Source of the DNA: Rhizobiales bacterium Ga0077537 | GTDB lineage: Bacteria; Pseudomonadota; Alphaproteobacteria; Rhizobiales; Hyphomicrobiaceae | NCBI GenBank assembly: GCA_001464955.1 | Contig: LNEM01000037.1 | Coordinates: forward strand, 62,001 to 126,000 | DNA length: 64,000 nucleotides | Reading direction: 5' to 3' | In this document: positions 9,029 to 17,901 of the stretch, in pieces | How positions within the stretch are numbered: position 1 is the first letter of the stretch | Layout: every line of letters starts with the position of its first letter | Notes under the pieces: generated by a model | What the model saw: the letters and a program-made list of their open reading frames with translations, nothing else | The model's database searches: none | What the model was told of the DNA's origin: nothing | Program-made: the position numbers and the translations under genes

Positions 9029-9381
9029 CGCGTGGTCCTTGCAGCTTCCAGAGTGCCCTCGCCGCGTGAGCGGGGAGCGTGGCCAACGAACGGCTCACGA
9101 TCCTAGGCAAATCGGGTTAACGATCCCGTAACCATGTCGGACGGTCGGCCTCAGCCGGGCGCCGGGCAAAGCCGAGAGCCGGTCACTCATGCGCCAATTG
9201 CCGACGAGGCTCAAATACCGATCGCTCGCGGCGTGCTCGTAGCTTGGGATTGATGCGCGAGGGACACATCCAGCCGGTGCGGATCTGCTCAATGCCCGCA
9301 AAACGAAGAATGGGGGCGCGAGGCCCCCATTTCCGTTGGAAAGTGCCGCCGGGTGCGCCGAACAGGCGGCGCAGCCCGCGC
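9029..9381 (-). promoter_or_regulatory. 353-bp interval between ldtR and the L,D-transpeptidase gene
   Basis: No credible ORF. It holds the ldtR terminator at its right end and an inverted repeat GGTTA-N9-TAACC at 9115-9133, about 90-105 bases upstream of the L,D-transpeptidase start, in the expected promoter region. Whether this dyad is an LdtR operator cannot be told here. Confidence 0.35.
9309..9331 (-). terminator. intrinsic terminator of ldtR
   Basis: Nine-bp stem (9309-9317 with 9323-9331, sequence AATGGGGGC on the plus strand) with a 5-base loop. On the minus strand it is followed by CTTCGTTTTG. It lies about 50 bases after the ldtR stop codon. Confidence 0.75.
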
Positions 9382-9891
9382 TCACAGACGATAGCGAATC
9401 TGATCCGACCAGAACCGCTCGAGACGGACGAGCGTCTTGTTCATGTCCTGGACGCTCGAGCGGCCGACCTCGCCGACGGCCTCGATCGAGCCGAGCTGGC
9501 GCTCGTAGAGGGCATTGACGACGTCACAGGCGTCCTTGCCCTTCGCCGTCAGGCTGACCCGCACGGAGCGGCGATCGACCTCAGAGCGCTTGTAGTGAAG
9601 ATAGCCCATGTCGACGAGCTTCTTCAGGTTGTAGGAGACGTTCGAGCCGAGATAATAGCCGCGCGTCTTCAATTCGCCCGCCGTCAGCTCGCTTTCGCCG
9701 ATGTTGTAGAGCAGCAGCGCCTGCACGCTATTGAGCTCGGCACCGCCGACGCGATCGAATTCGTCCTTGATCACATCCAGCAGCAGACGGTGCAGACGCT
9801 CGATGAGCCGCAGGGCCTGCAGATAATCGGTGCGATAGGTATCGTCCTTCGCGTTTGCGCGCGGGCGCGCAATTTCCAACGCAACACTCAT
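9382..9891 (-). CDS. ldtR: MarR-family transcriptional regulator, LdtR type
   Basis: A 169-residue winged-helix regulator. The segment ELTAGELKTRGYYLGSNVSY is the recognition region, and DRRSVRVSLTAKG is the MarR wing. In Liberibacter asiaticus and rhizobia the homologue LdtR sits beside and regulates an L,D-transpeptidase gene; the same adjacency is seen here. I chose the ATG at 9891 because upstream codons (to 9960) are not conserved in character. Helical tails at both ends should form the dimer interface. Direct regulation of the neighbouring gene is inferred from the family and the context. Confidence 0.85.
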   Translation of the reverse strand: MSVALEIARPRANAKDDTYRTDYLQALRLIERLHRLLLDVIKDEFDRVGGAELNSVQALLLYNIGESELTAGELKTRGYYLGSNVSYNLKKLVDMGYLHYKRSEVDRRSVRVSLTAKGKDACDVVNALYERQLGSIEAVGEVGRSSVQDMNKTLVRLERFWSDQIRYRL

Positions 9892-9998
9892 GGTACCTGC
9901 CTTCGGTTCGACTTGACGCTCTTTCCCGGACTGGTTGTTCTCTCCCGGGTGTTGCCACAAACCTAGATCAGGAAATTAAAGCTTACCCTAAAGGACAT

Positions 9999-10012
9999 AC
10001 TGAACGATCAGT
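9999..10012. promoter_or_regulatory. short dyad upstream of ldtR
   Basis: ACTGA-N4-TCAGT, a perfect 5-bp inverted repeat, sits 107 bases upstream of the ldtR start in an unusually AT-rich stretch (9960-10020). A MarR-family autoregulatory operator is possible; no promoter element could be aligned with confidence. Confidence 0.3.
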
Positions 10013-10122
10013 GAAAGTAGCGGTCGTTTCGGAGCAGCGCCCGAAGCCTTCCCGCAAGGCACGCACGAAAGGCATTTCGAGGCCCGTCAGCGGGGCTCGG
10101 CCCTACTGACGATCAGGGCACG

Positions 10123-11211
10123 CTATCCCCGTGCCGACTGCATCGCCGTGCGGTCCGGCAGGTCGAGTTCACCTTCGGCGAGAGAGGCAAAGAAGGCGGC
10201 CACCTCGGCATCCGTCACGTCCTCGATCCGCGCGTGCCGCCAGCGCGGCGCCCGGTCCTTGTCGATCAACATGGCGCGCACGCCTTCGCGGAAATCGTCA
10301 GACGCCACGAGGCGCGCGCCGATGCGGTAGTCCTGGGCGAGCGTGGCGCGAATGTCGAGCGAGGCAGCTTCGCGGATGGCGCGGTGCGTCAGACACAGCG
10401 CCAGCGGCGAACGGCGGCGCAGGGCGTCGAGAACGGACGTGGCCCACTCGCGGTCGGCGTGGGAAGCGGCTTCGAGGCGGGCGGCGATTGCGGCGACGGA
10501 CGGCGCATCGAAGTAGCGCGCGATACGGCCGGCATCCGACAGGAGCGGCGTGGCGGACGGCTCGATCTGCAGTCCATCGAGGAGCGGATCGACCGGGTCG
10601 GCGTCAGCGAGCGACCGCACGATGCCGTCGAACGCGGCCACCGGAACGACGTGCGTCACGAGACCGAGCGCGAGGGCATCGCCCGCCGTGACCGTCGCTC
10701 CGGTGAGGCCGAGGTAGACGCCGATGGAGCCGGGCATGCGCGCGAAGGCGTGAGACATCCCCGCATCCGGAAAGAAGCCGATCGCGGTTTCCGGCATGCT
10801 GAAGGCGTAGCGATCGCCGGCAACGCGATGCGTGCCATAGAGCGTGATGCCGACGCCGCTCCCCATCACCGTGCCGTCGATCAGGGATACCGTCGGCTTG
10901 GAGAAGCATTCCTGCAGCCAGAAAAGGCGGATCTCGTCGGCCATCGCGGCGCGCGCGGCGGCGAGATCGCCGGTGGCAAGGCCGATCAGCTCGCGCACGT
11001 CACCGCCGACGGAGAAGACGCCGGGAACCGACGACCGCAGCACGGCGCAGTAGACCATCGGGTCGCGGGCGAGGCCCGGATACCATGCGGCGAAGCGCAT
11101 CTGCATGGCGTGATCCAGGGCATTGCGGCGCGAGGGCCGCGCGATGGTCGCAACGGCTGCCGCTCCGACGCGTTCGAGTTGAAGGCCTTCAACGGTGTGC
11201 GCTTCGCTCAT
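10123..11211 (-). CDS. enoyl-CoA hydratase/isomerase family, 3-hydroxyisobutyryl-CoA hydrolase-like
   Basis: A 362-residue crotonase-fold enzyme. FSVGGDVREL forms the first oxyanion-hole block, and MPETAIGFFPDAGMSHAFAR matches the PET-IG-FPD-G signature of 3-hydroxyisobutyryl-CoA hydrolases rather than hydratases. The length (about 360 against 260 for simple hydratases) also fits the ECH_2 group, with the extra C-terminal helical region (ASLDIRATLAQDYRIGARL). The family's best-known role is releasing 3-hydroxyisobutyrate in valine breakdown. The ATG at 11211 has an AGGGAGG site; the frame runs on upstream but lacks conserved character. No other valine-degradation gene is adjacent. Confidence 0.85.
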   Translation of the reverse strand: MSEAHTVEGLQLERVGAAAVATIARPSRRNALDHAMQMRFAAWYPGLARDPMVYCAVLRSSVPGVFSVGGDVRELIGLATGDLAAARAAMADEIRLFWLQECFSKPTVSLIDGTVMGSGVGITLYGTHRVAGDRYAFSMPETAIGFFPDAGMSHAFARMPGSIGVYLGLTGATVTAGDALALGLVTHVVPVAAFDGIVRSLADADPVDPLLDGLQIEPSATPLLSDAGRIARYFDAPSVAAIAARLEAASHADREWATSVLDALRRRSPLALCLTHRAIREAASLDIRATLAQDYRIGARLVASDDFREGVRAMLIDKDRAPRWRHARIEDVTDAEVAAFFASLAEGELDLPDRTAMQSARG

Positions 11212-11451
11212 CGCGTGCCTCCCTGGCGTTGCGACCGACTTGGCACTGCCGTGGCCGAATGGCAAGGCGGCCAACAGGTCGCTTGGGACGGACTCAATGT
11301 CGCCGCATCGCCGCCATATTGTCACGGATACAAGGCGAGCTATCGCGTCGCGTGCGTTTCAAGCATTATGCACCTGATTCGTCGCAAGCCTGATACTCCG
11401 TGAACACATCGGGGAGACACGGGCGCGACCGTCGAGAAGGCTGGAAGCTCC

Positions 11452-12585
11452 ATGGTTCGACATTCGACCGGTCGCCTCGCCGCCATGAGTGCGGTGCTCG
11501 CCCTGCTGCCGGCCGTCGCGGGTGCGCAGACGCCTCAGCCCGTGGTTCGTTCTGCGCCCGCGGCACAGCCGGCAACGCCGCCGCCGCCGCCGCTCAAGAC
11601 GCAGCAATTCCCGGTCACGCTGCAGGACAGCAAGAGCCAGCAGCAGCCTGAGGTGCCGGCGTGGAGCGCAGAAGAGGTGGCGGCGGCCAAAGCCGCCTGT
11701 GCGCCCGTGCTGGCCAAGTACGGAGTGGTCGCGACCGAAGCCGAGGAGATCAAGGACGGGGAATGCGGGACGGCCTATCCGCTCTCGGTCACGCGGGTCG
11801 CCAACGTCGAGTTCTCGCATCCCGCCGTCGTCAACTGCAAAGTGCTCGAGACGATCGGCGAGTGGCTGCGCACCGACGTGCAGGCGTCGGCCAAGCGGCA
11901 TCTCGGCGCGCGCGTCGTCAAGATCGGTGTGATGAGTTCGTACTCATGCCGGAAAGCCTACGGGCGCAAGAAATCCCGGCTCAGCGAGCATGGTCTCGCC
12001 AACGCTCTCGACGTCGGACACTTCGAAATCGACAAGGGACCGGCCGTTGCGCTGCTCGCCGACTGGGGGCTGACCGAGCGCGACATCAAGGCCCGCATCG
12101 CCGCCGCCGAAGCCGCCGCCCGCAAGCTCGCGGAGGCAAAGGCCAAGGCTGACGCCGAAGCTCGTGCCCGGGCACAGAACCAGCCGAAGACACCGCCCGC
12201 TCCGAACGGCGTCGCCACGATGACGCCAGCCGATCGCGGCCTCGCCGGTCAAGCCGCCATGGACGGACTGTCGGCCCTCCGCGGCATGATCGACAGTGAC
12301 ACGGAACGCGGCGCATCGGGTCTTGCGCTGCAACCGCCCTCGCGCCTTGGTGGACCGAAAGCGAAGCAGCCCGAGACACCGGCCGTGGTCGCAACGCCAC
12401 CCATGGTCACGACGACGACGGGAGGGCGGCAATACACGGCCCGGCAGCTCTTCCTGCGCGAGATCTACGACGCAGCGTGCAAGCGGTTCGGAACGACTCT
12501 CGGTCCGGAGGCGAACGAGGCGCACCGGAACCATTTCCATCTCGACATGGCGGATCGCGGAAACCGGGGCAATTATTGCCGCTGA
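11452..12585 (+). CDS. secreted extensin-like family protein with an internal coiled-coil insert
   Basis: A 377-residue protein with a signal peptide (residues 1-25, AVAGAQ), a Pro-rich stretch (45-50) and the bacterial extensin-like C domain. Typical elements are CGTAYPLSVTRV, SSYSCRKAYGRKKSRLSEHG, LANALDVGHFEI, and at the end FLREIYDAACKRFGTTLGPE plus the HRNHFHLDMADR and NYCR terminus. The two halves are split by about 120 residues (208-328): an Ala/Lys/Glu-rich predicted coiled coil followed by low-complexity sequence. The retained His and Asp residues resemble M15/VanY-type metallopeptidase sites, so a cell-wall-acting role is plausible but unproven. Confidence 0.85.
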   Translation: MVRHSTGRLAAMSAVLALLPAVAGAQTPQPVVRSAPAAQPATPPPPPLKTQQFPVTLQDSKSQQQPEVPAWSAEEVAAAKAACAPVLAKYGVVATEAEEIKDGECGTAYPLSVTRVANVEFSHPAVVNCKVLETIGEWLRTDVQASAKRHLGARVVKIGVMSSYSCRKAYGRKKSRLSEHGLANALDVGHFEIDKGPAVALLADWGLTERDIKARIAAAEAAARKLAEAKAKADAEARARAQNQPKTPPAPNGVATMTPADRGLAGQAAMDGLSALRGMIDSDTERGASGLALQPPSRLGGPKAKQPETPAVVATPPMVTTTTGGRQYTARQLFLREIYDAACKRFGTTLGPEANEAHRNHFHLDMADRGNRGNYCR

Positions 12586-12632
12586 GTTGCCTCAGCCGGC
12601 GCATGACGAAAGACGATCGCCGAAACGAGAAC

Positions 12633-12657
12633 GGCGCCGGGACATGTCCCAGGCGCC
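12633..12657 (-). terminator. bidirectional terminator-like hairpin
   Basis: GGCGCC arms (12633-12638 and 12652-12657) enclose GGGACATGTCCC, itself self-complementary, giving a long, nearly perfect hairpin between the convergent extensin-like and coxM genes. On the minus strand GTTCTCGTTT follows; on the plus strand GCTTCCATTTT. Confidence 0.65.
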
Positions 12658-12685
12658 GCTTCCATTTTCAGCCTCGATGACCGGC

Positions 12686-13477
<792 letters not shown>

Positions 13478-13490
13478 GACTGTTCCTCCC

Positions 13491-15854
13491 TCACTCGGCC
13501 GCCTGACGGGGCATCTTCTGGATGGCGCGCCAGACGGCCTGGGGCGTCGCCGGCATGGCGATGTCCTCGTGGCCGAGCGCGTTGGTGATGGCGTTCATCA
13601 TGGCCGCCGGGGCCGCGATGGCGCCGGCCTCTCCGCAGCCCTTCACGCCCAGCGGGTTGGACGGGCAGGGCGTGTTCGTCATGGCGACATTGAAGGACGG
13701 CACGTCGGCGGCGCGCGGCATGCAGTAGTCCATGAAGCTCGCGGTGACGAGCTGGCCGTTGGCGTCGTAGCGCGCGCCCTCGAGCATGGCCTGACCGACG
13801 CCCTGCGCAATGCCGCCGTGCACCTGGCCCTCGACGATCATCGGGTTGATGAGGATGCCGAAGTCGTCGACCGCCGTCCAGCGATCGACGCGGGTGACGC
13901 CGGTCGCCCTGTCGATCTCGATCTCGGCGATGTGCACACCCGACGGGAAGGTGAAGTTCTTCGGGTCGTAGAACGAGCCTTCCTTGAGGCCGGGCTCGAT
14001 CTTCTCGCTGTCGAACTTGTGGGCGACGTAGGCCTGGAGCGCGACCTCGCCGAAGGTCATCTTCTTGTTGGTGCCGCGGGCCGAGAATTCGCCGTTGGCG
14101 AAGTCGACCTGATCGTCCTCGACCTCCATGCAGGCAGCCGCCACGCGCTTGCCCTTGGCGACGATCTTCTCCGCCGCCTTGACGATGGCCGAGGCGCCGA
14201 CCGCACCCGAGCGCGAGCCGTAGGTGCCCATGCCCATCTGCACCTTGTCGGTGTCGCCGTGGACGATCGAGACCTGATCGATGGGGACGCCGAGCTTCGA
14301 GGAGATGACCTGGGCGAAGGTGGTCTCGTGGCCCTGGCCGTGGCTGTGCGAGCCAGTCAGCACCTCGATGGTGCCGACGGGATTGACGCGGATCTCGGCG
14401 GATTCCCACAGACCCACGCCGGCGCCGAGCGAGCCGACCGCACGTGACGGCGCAATGCCGCAGGCTTCGATGTAGGCGGAGAAGCCGATGCCCCGCAGCT
14501 TGCCCTTGGCCTCGCTCGCCGCGCGGCGACGGCCGAAGTTGGCGTAGTCGGCCATGGCCAGCGCCTTGTCGAGGCAGGCGGCGTAGTCGCCGGTGTCGTA
14601 GGTCATGATGACCGGCGTCGCGTAGGGGAACGTGGTGATGAAGTTCTGGCGGCGGAACTCGGCCGGGTCGCGCCCGGTCTCGCGGGCCGCCACCTCCACC
14701 AGGCGCTCGACGACGAAGGTCGCCTCGGGCCGGCCAGCGCCGCGATAGGCGTCGACGGGCGCGGTGTTGGTGTAGACGCCGTCGACCTCGCAGTAGATGG
14801 CCGGAATGGCGTACTGGCCCGACAAGAGCGGGGCATAGAGATAGGTCGGCACCGACGACGAGAAGGTCGAGAGGTAGGCGCCGAGGTTGGCCTTGGTCGA
14901 GGCCCGGAGCGCCAGGATCTTGCCCGAGGCATCGACAGCCAGTTCAGCGGTCGTCAGGTGATCGCGGCCATGGGCGTCCGCGAGGAAGGCTTCGGAGCGA
15001 TCAGCGGTCCACTTGACGGGACGGCCGATCTTGCGGGACGCCCAGATGCAGACCGTCTCTTCGGCGTAGATGAAGATCTTGGAGCCGAAGCCGCCGCCGA
15101 CATCAGGCGCGATGACGCGGAGCTTGTGCTCCGGCGCGATGCCGATGAACGCCGAGAGCACGAGGCGCGCGACGTGCGGGTTCTGGCTCGTGGTCCAGAG
15201 CGTCAACTGGTCGAGACCTGCGTCGTAGTCGCCGATGGCGGCGCGGGGCTCCATGGCGTTAGGGACGAGGCGATTGTTGACGATGTCGAGGCGCGTCACG
15301 TGCGCGGCCTTGGCGAAGGCGGCGTCCGTGGCGGCCTTGTCGCCGAGATGCCACTGGTAGACCGTGTTGGCGGGCGCCTCGGCGTGGATCTGTGGCTGGC
15401 CGGCGGACTGGGACGTCTCGAGCGCGACGGCAGCAGGCAGCACGTCGTAGTCCACCGCGACCTTCTCGGCGGCGTCGCGCGCTTCGGCAAGCGTCTCGGC
15501 AATGACGACAGCGACGTGGTCACCGACGTAGCGCACCTTGCCCTGGGCGAGCACCGGGTGCGGGCCGGCCTTCATCGGCGAGCCGTCCTTCGAATGGATC
15601 ATCCAGCCGCAGATGAGGCCGCCGACCTTGTCGGCTGCAACGTCGTCGCCGGTGTAGACCGCGAGCACACCGGGAGAGGCCAGGGCCTCGGCGGTGTCGA
15701 TGCTCCTGATCGCCGCGTGTGCGTGCGGCGAGCGGACGAAAATGGCGTAGGTCTGGAACGGACGATTGATGTCGTCGACGTACTGGCCCTTGCCGGTAAT
15801 GAAGCGGAGGTCTTCCTTGCGCTTGACGGAAGCGCCGATGCCATCGGTGGTCAT
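13491..15854 (-). CDS. coxL: molybdopterin-binding large subunit, form II CO dehydrogenase-like (xanthine dehydrogenase family)
   Basis: The 787-residue catalytic subunit binds molybdopterin cytosine dinucleotide. The active-site loop reads AYRGAGR (in [14 protein letters not shown]), the form II signature; the form I CO dehydrogenase loop AYxCSFR with its Cu-binding Cys is absent. [25 protein letters not shown] and [13 protein letters not shown] are conserved cofactor-binding segments; the Glu in the last is the likely catalytic base. The S-L-M gene order is also typical of form II clusters. Form II enzymes are not reliably CO-oxidising, and many probably hydroxylate aromatic or N-heterocyclic compounds, so the substrate stays open. 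GAGGA ribosome-binding site. Confidence 0.93.
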   Translation of the reverse strand: MTTDGIGASVKRKEDLRFITGKGQYVDDINRPFQTYAIFVRSPHAHAAIRSIDTAEALASPGVLAVYTGDDVAADKVGGLICGWMIHSKDGSPMKAGPHPVLAQGKVRYVGDHVAVVIAETLAEARDAAEKVAVDYDVLPAAVALETSQSAGQPQIHAEAPANTVYQWHLGDKAATDAAFAKAAHVTRLDIVNNRLVPNAMEPRAAIGDYDAGLDQLTLWTTSQNPHVARLVLSAFIGIAPEHKLRVIAPDVGGGFGSKIFIYAEETVCIWASRKIGRPVKWTADRSEAFLADAHGRDHLTTAELAVDASGKILALRASTKANLGAYLSTFSSSVPTYLYAPLLSGQYAIPAIYCEVDGVYTNTAPVDAYRGAGRPEATFVVERLVEVAARETGRDPAEFRRQNFITTFPYATPVIMTYDTGDYAACLDKALAMADYANFGRRRAASEAKGKLRGIGFSAYIEACGIAPSRAVGSLGAGVGLWESAEIRVNPVGTIEVLTGSHSHGQGHETTFAQVISSKLGVPIDQVSIVHGDTDKVQMGMGTYGSRSGAVGASAIVKAAEKIVAKGKRVAAACMEVEDDQVDFANGEFSARGTNKKMTFGEVALQAYVAHKFDSEKIEPGLKEGSFYDPKNFTFPSGVHIAEIEIDRATGVTRVDRWTAVDDFGILINPMIVEGQVHGGIAQGVGQAMLEGARYDANGQLVTASFMDYCMPRAADVPSFNVAMTNTPCPSNPLGVKGCGEAGAIAAPAAMMNAITNALGHEDIAMPATPQAVWRAIQKMPRQAAE

Positions 15855-15884
15855 GGGGTGGTCCTCACTCGATCGGGCTCAGGG

Positions 15885-16373
15885 TCACTCGGCCGCCTGC
15901 TTGCCGGCAGTCATGGCAGCGGCGCCGTCCTGAATGGCGCGGACGATGTTATGGTACCCGGTACAGCGGCAGAGGTTGCCCTCGAGCTCCTCGCGGATGG
16001 TATGCTCGTCGACGCCGGCACCCTTGCGGTTCACGATGTCGATGCCGGCCATGATCATGCCGGGCGTACAGAAGCCACACTGCAGCGCGTGGTGCTCGCG
16101 GAACGCTTCCTGCATCGGATGCAGCTTGCCGCCCGGCGATATGCCTTCGATGGTGACGACGCTCGAGCCGTGGCACGAGACGGCGAGAGTGGTGCACGAC
16201 TTGATGGCACGGCCATCGACGTGCACGACGCAGGCGCCGCACTGGCTGGTGTCACAGCCGACGTGGGTGCCGGTCAGGCGCTGGTTCGTGCGCAGGAATT
16301 CGACGAGCAGGGTGCGGGGATCGATATCTGCCGTGACGGTGCGGCCGTTGACGGTAAGCGTGACGGACGTCAT
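15885..16373 (-). CDS. coxS: 2Fe-2S small subunit of the molybdenum hydroxylase
   Basis: A 162-residue iron-sulfur subunit with two clusters: the plant-ferredoxin type in the N-terminal half ([16 protein letters not shown]) and the four-helix type in the C-terminal half ([12 protein letters not shown], then CRCTGYHNI). It relays electrons from the molybdenum site to FAD. The start at 16373 is preceded by GGGAGG 7-8 bases away; an earlier in-frame codon at 16388 would put that site inside the gene. It is the promoter-proximal gene of the coxSLM operon. Confidence 0.95.
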   Translation of the reverse strand: MTSVTLTVNGRTVTADIDPRTLLVEFLRTNQRLTGTHVGCDTSQCGACVVHVDGRAIKSCTTLAVSCHGSSVVTIEGISPGGKLHPMQEAFREHHALQCGFCTPGMIMAGIDIVNRKGAGVDEHTIREELEGNLCRCTGYHNIVRAIQDGAAAMTAGKQAAE

Positions 16374-16420
16374 TCGTTTGCCTCCCAAGCGACTGGCTGA
16401 AAGCCGGGCAACTGGGCGCC

Positions 16421-16448
16421 ACTATAGCCGAATAAGGCGCCACGTCAG
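16421..16448 (-). promoter_or_regulatory. sigma-70-type promoter of the coxSLM operon
   Basis: On the minus strand: -35 CTGACG (16448-16443), 16-base spacer, -10 TATAGT (16426-16421). Transcription would begin near 16414, giving a leader of about 40 bases before coxS. Identified by match to consensus only. Confidence 0.5.
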
Positions 16449-17091
16449 GGGGCATACGCACTTCGGGACGCTCCGGACCAAACAAAAGAGCCGGTCCCTG
16501 ACGGAACCGGCTGTCGCGTGGCCAGTCCCGGATCGCACACCGGGCCGGCAGAGCTCATTCAGCTCACTATTGGGGGCACGAGCGGTTTGACACGCCGGAC
16601 GAGCAGTCTCCAGTTCAGCGCCTCGAGGGCACTGTGACGCAGCGGACGTCGGGTCTTGGAAGCATCGACTGGCAGAACTCGTGGATGACGGCGTGTCTGC
16701 ATGGACCACTCCATCGTCGTTGAGACCGTCGCCGCATGCCGACAGCCGCCCCCGAAATCGGGGCAGCGCGTCGACTGCGGGTAATGGCCAGATCAGGATG
16801 GGTACGAATAGAACCGGTCGAAGCCGACGATCGACAACGAGGTGGCAAGCGACCCATCCGATCCGCCGCGCCGCTCGTCCTGGCCGTGTGGCCCGATCCC
16901 AGCATTCCCTCGCCCGGTTCTCGCAAGGCTCGTCGCCTCGCGTCTCGACGCGGACTGTGCGTTCCCGCGCGCGTCGATGGCGCCCGCAGGAAAGATGACC
17001 ACAACGCGGCCACGAGCAAGAAACTAAGCGATTCGCGCGACGGCTCGTTGACGGTTCAACCGGCAGACGTGCCGCTTCGGAAGGCAGCGTG
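16449..17091. other. 643-bp interval without a credible protein gene
   Basis: All ORFs here are short, Arg/Ser-rich and lack family character or a good ribosome-binding site. The only clear element is a minus-strand terminator-like hairpin at its left end, implying a transcript entering from the right. A small RNA or a decayed gene are both possible. I recognise no known RNA family (no RNase P, tmRNA or SRP signatures). Confidence 0.5.
16489..16512 (-). terminator. orphan minus-strand terminator
   Basis: Seven-bp stem AGCCGGT/ACCGGCT (16489-16495 with 16506-16512). Read on the minus strand it is followed by a T-rich tail, CTCTTTTGTTTGG. No recognisable gene ends here; the nearest upstream minus-strand gene stops at 17092, almost 600 bases away. 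Confidence 0.55.
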
Positions 17092-17760
17092 CTATTTGCG
17101 TCGACGCTCGCAGGCTACGGCTTTCGCGCTCCAGCGCTCCCCGCGCGGGCAGCCGATGGCCGGACGCGCCCAGGCGGCGTCGGCAGGCAGCGATTCTGCC
17201 GTGGGGCGGGAGAGCGCGTCTTCGCCCATGAAGACGGTATCCTCGGCGCGGCGCTCGGCCGCCGTCCAGCCAGCGGGCGAACGGGCCAATTCAAGCTCGA
17301 GGAGGATGCCGTCGCGCAACGTCGGGGACCAGCCTACGCCGTTCTCATAGAAGCGATAGTAAGCCGTCAGATAGCGCACCGTGAGCCGATCAGGGGCCAG
17401 AACGCGTGCGAGGCAGGAGATCGTGCGGGCCTCGACCATCCCGTCGCGCGGGCCGGCGTTTGGATCCGGCGGCGAGAGATCAAAGGGATTGCGCTTTTCT
17501 CCCGGCGCGCGGAAGCCGACGAAGCGGCTGCCACGGGCCTCGAGCCAAAGGCCGTCGCGGACTTCGGCGGCCCTGGCGATGGCGGGCGCGAGATCGGGGG
17601 CCGGAACGGCCTCACAAGGCTGCCAGACGGCGGCGGCGTCGTGTCGGCCAGCGCCAGCGTTCGCGGCCGCAACCGGAGCGTACATCACGGATACGAAGGC
17701 GCCGCACGCGAGCGCGGTCATGCCTCGCAGCAACGCCCTGCAGCCATTCGATCCCGGCAT
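17092..17760 (-). CDS. secreted protein of unknown function
   Basis: A 222-residue protein with a signal peptide (hydrophobic MTALACGAFVSVMYAPVAAA region, residues 14-34). The mature part has a folded-looking composition (RFVGFRAPGEKRNPFDLSPP, LTVRYLTAYYRFYENGVGW, ILLELELARSPAGW) and four Cys in the mature part, including one in WQPCEAVP and one in AIGCPRGE. I do not recognise the family. The ATG at 17760 has a GGGAGG site 5-6 bases upstream. It lies downstream of the RTX gene on the same strand but behind that gene's terminator, so it is probably transcribed separately. Confidence 0.65.
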   Translation of the reverse strand: MPGSNGCRALLRGMTALACGAFVSVMYAPVAAANAGAGRHDAAAVWQPCEAVPAPDLAPAIARAAEVRDGLWLEARGSRFVGFRAPGEKRNPFDLSPPDPNAGPRDGMVEARTISCLARVLAPDRLTVRYLTAYYRFYENGVGWSPTLRDGILLELELARSPAGWTAAERRAEDTVFMGEDALSRPTAESLPADAAWARPAIGCPRGERWSAKAVACERRRK

Positions 17761-17851
17761 GCACCGCCTCCCAGACTGTCATCCAGGGCGTTTCATGGCG
17801 AGCGTCAGTGCCTCGCGTCAAAGCGGGGCTTCGGTCATGGAAAACGAAAGA

Positions 17852-17877
17852 CGCGGCGGCCCCGGGGGACCGCCGCG
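17852..17877 (-). terminator. intrinsic terminator of the RTX gene
   Basis: Eight-bp GC stem CGCGGCGG/CCGCCGCG (17852-17859 with 17870-17877). On the minus strand it is followed by TCTTTCGTTTTCC, 25 bases beyond the stop codon of the RTX gene. Confidence 0.75.
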
Positions 17878-17901
17878 CCAATCGATAGCCGGGACAGCGC
17901 C

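Noticed and set aside
7724-9106. 460-residue plus-strand ORF
   Set aside because: Complete antisense shadow of the L,D-transpeptidase gene.
13491-15854. Genuine aerobic CO dehydrogenase (form I)
   Set aside because: The catalytic Cys-containing loop AYxCSFR is missing; the loop is AYRGAGR.
14958-16400. 480-residue plus-strand ORF across coxL and coxS
   Set aside because: Antisense shadow of two well-supported genes.
16422-17019. Short minus-strand ORFs upstream of coxS (95 and 134 residues)
   Set aside because: Arg/Ser/Pro-rich, no motif, no ribosome-binding site; one overlaps the terminator hairpin.
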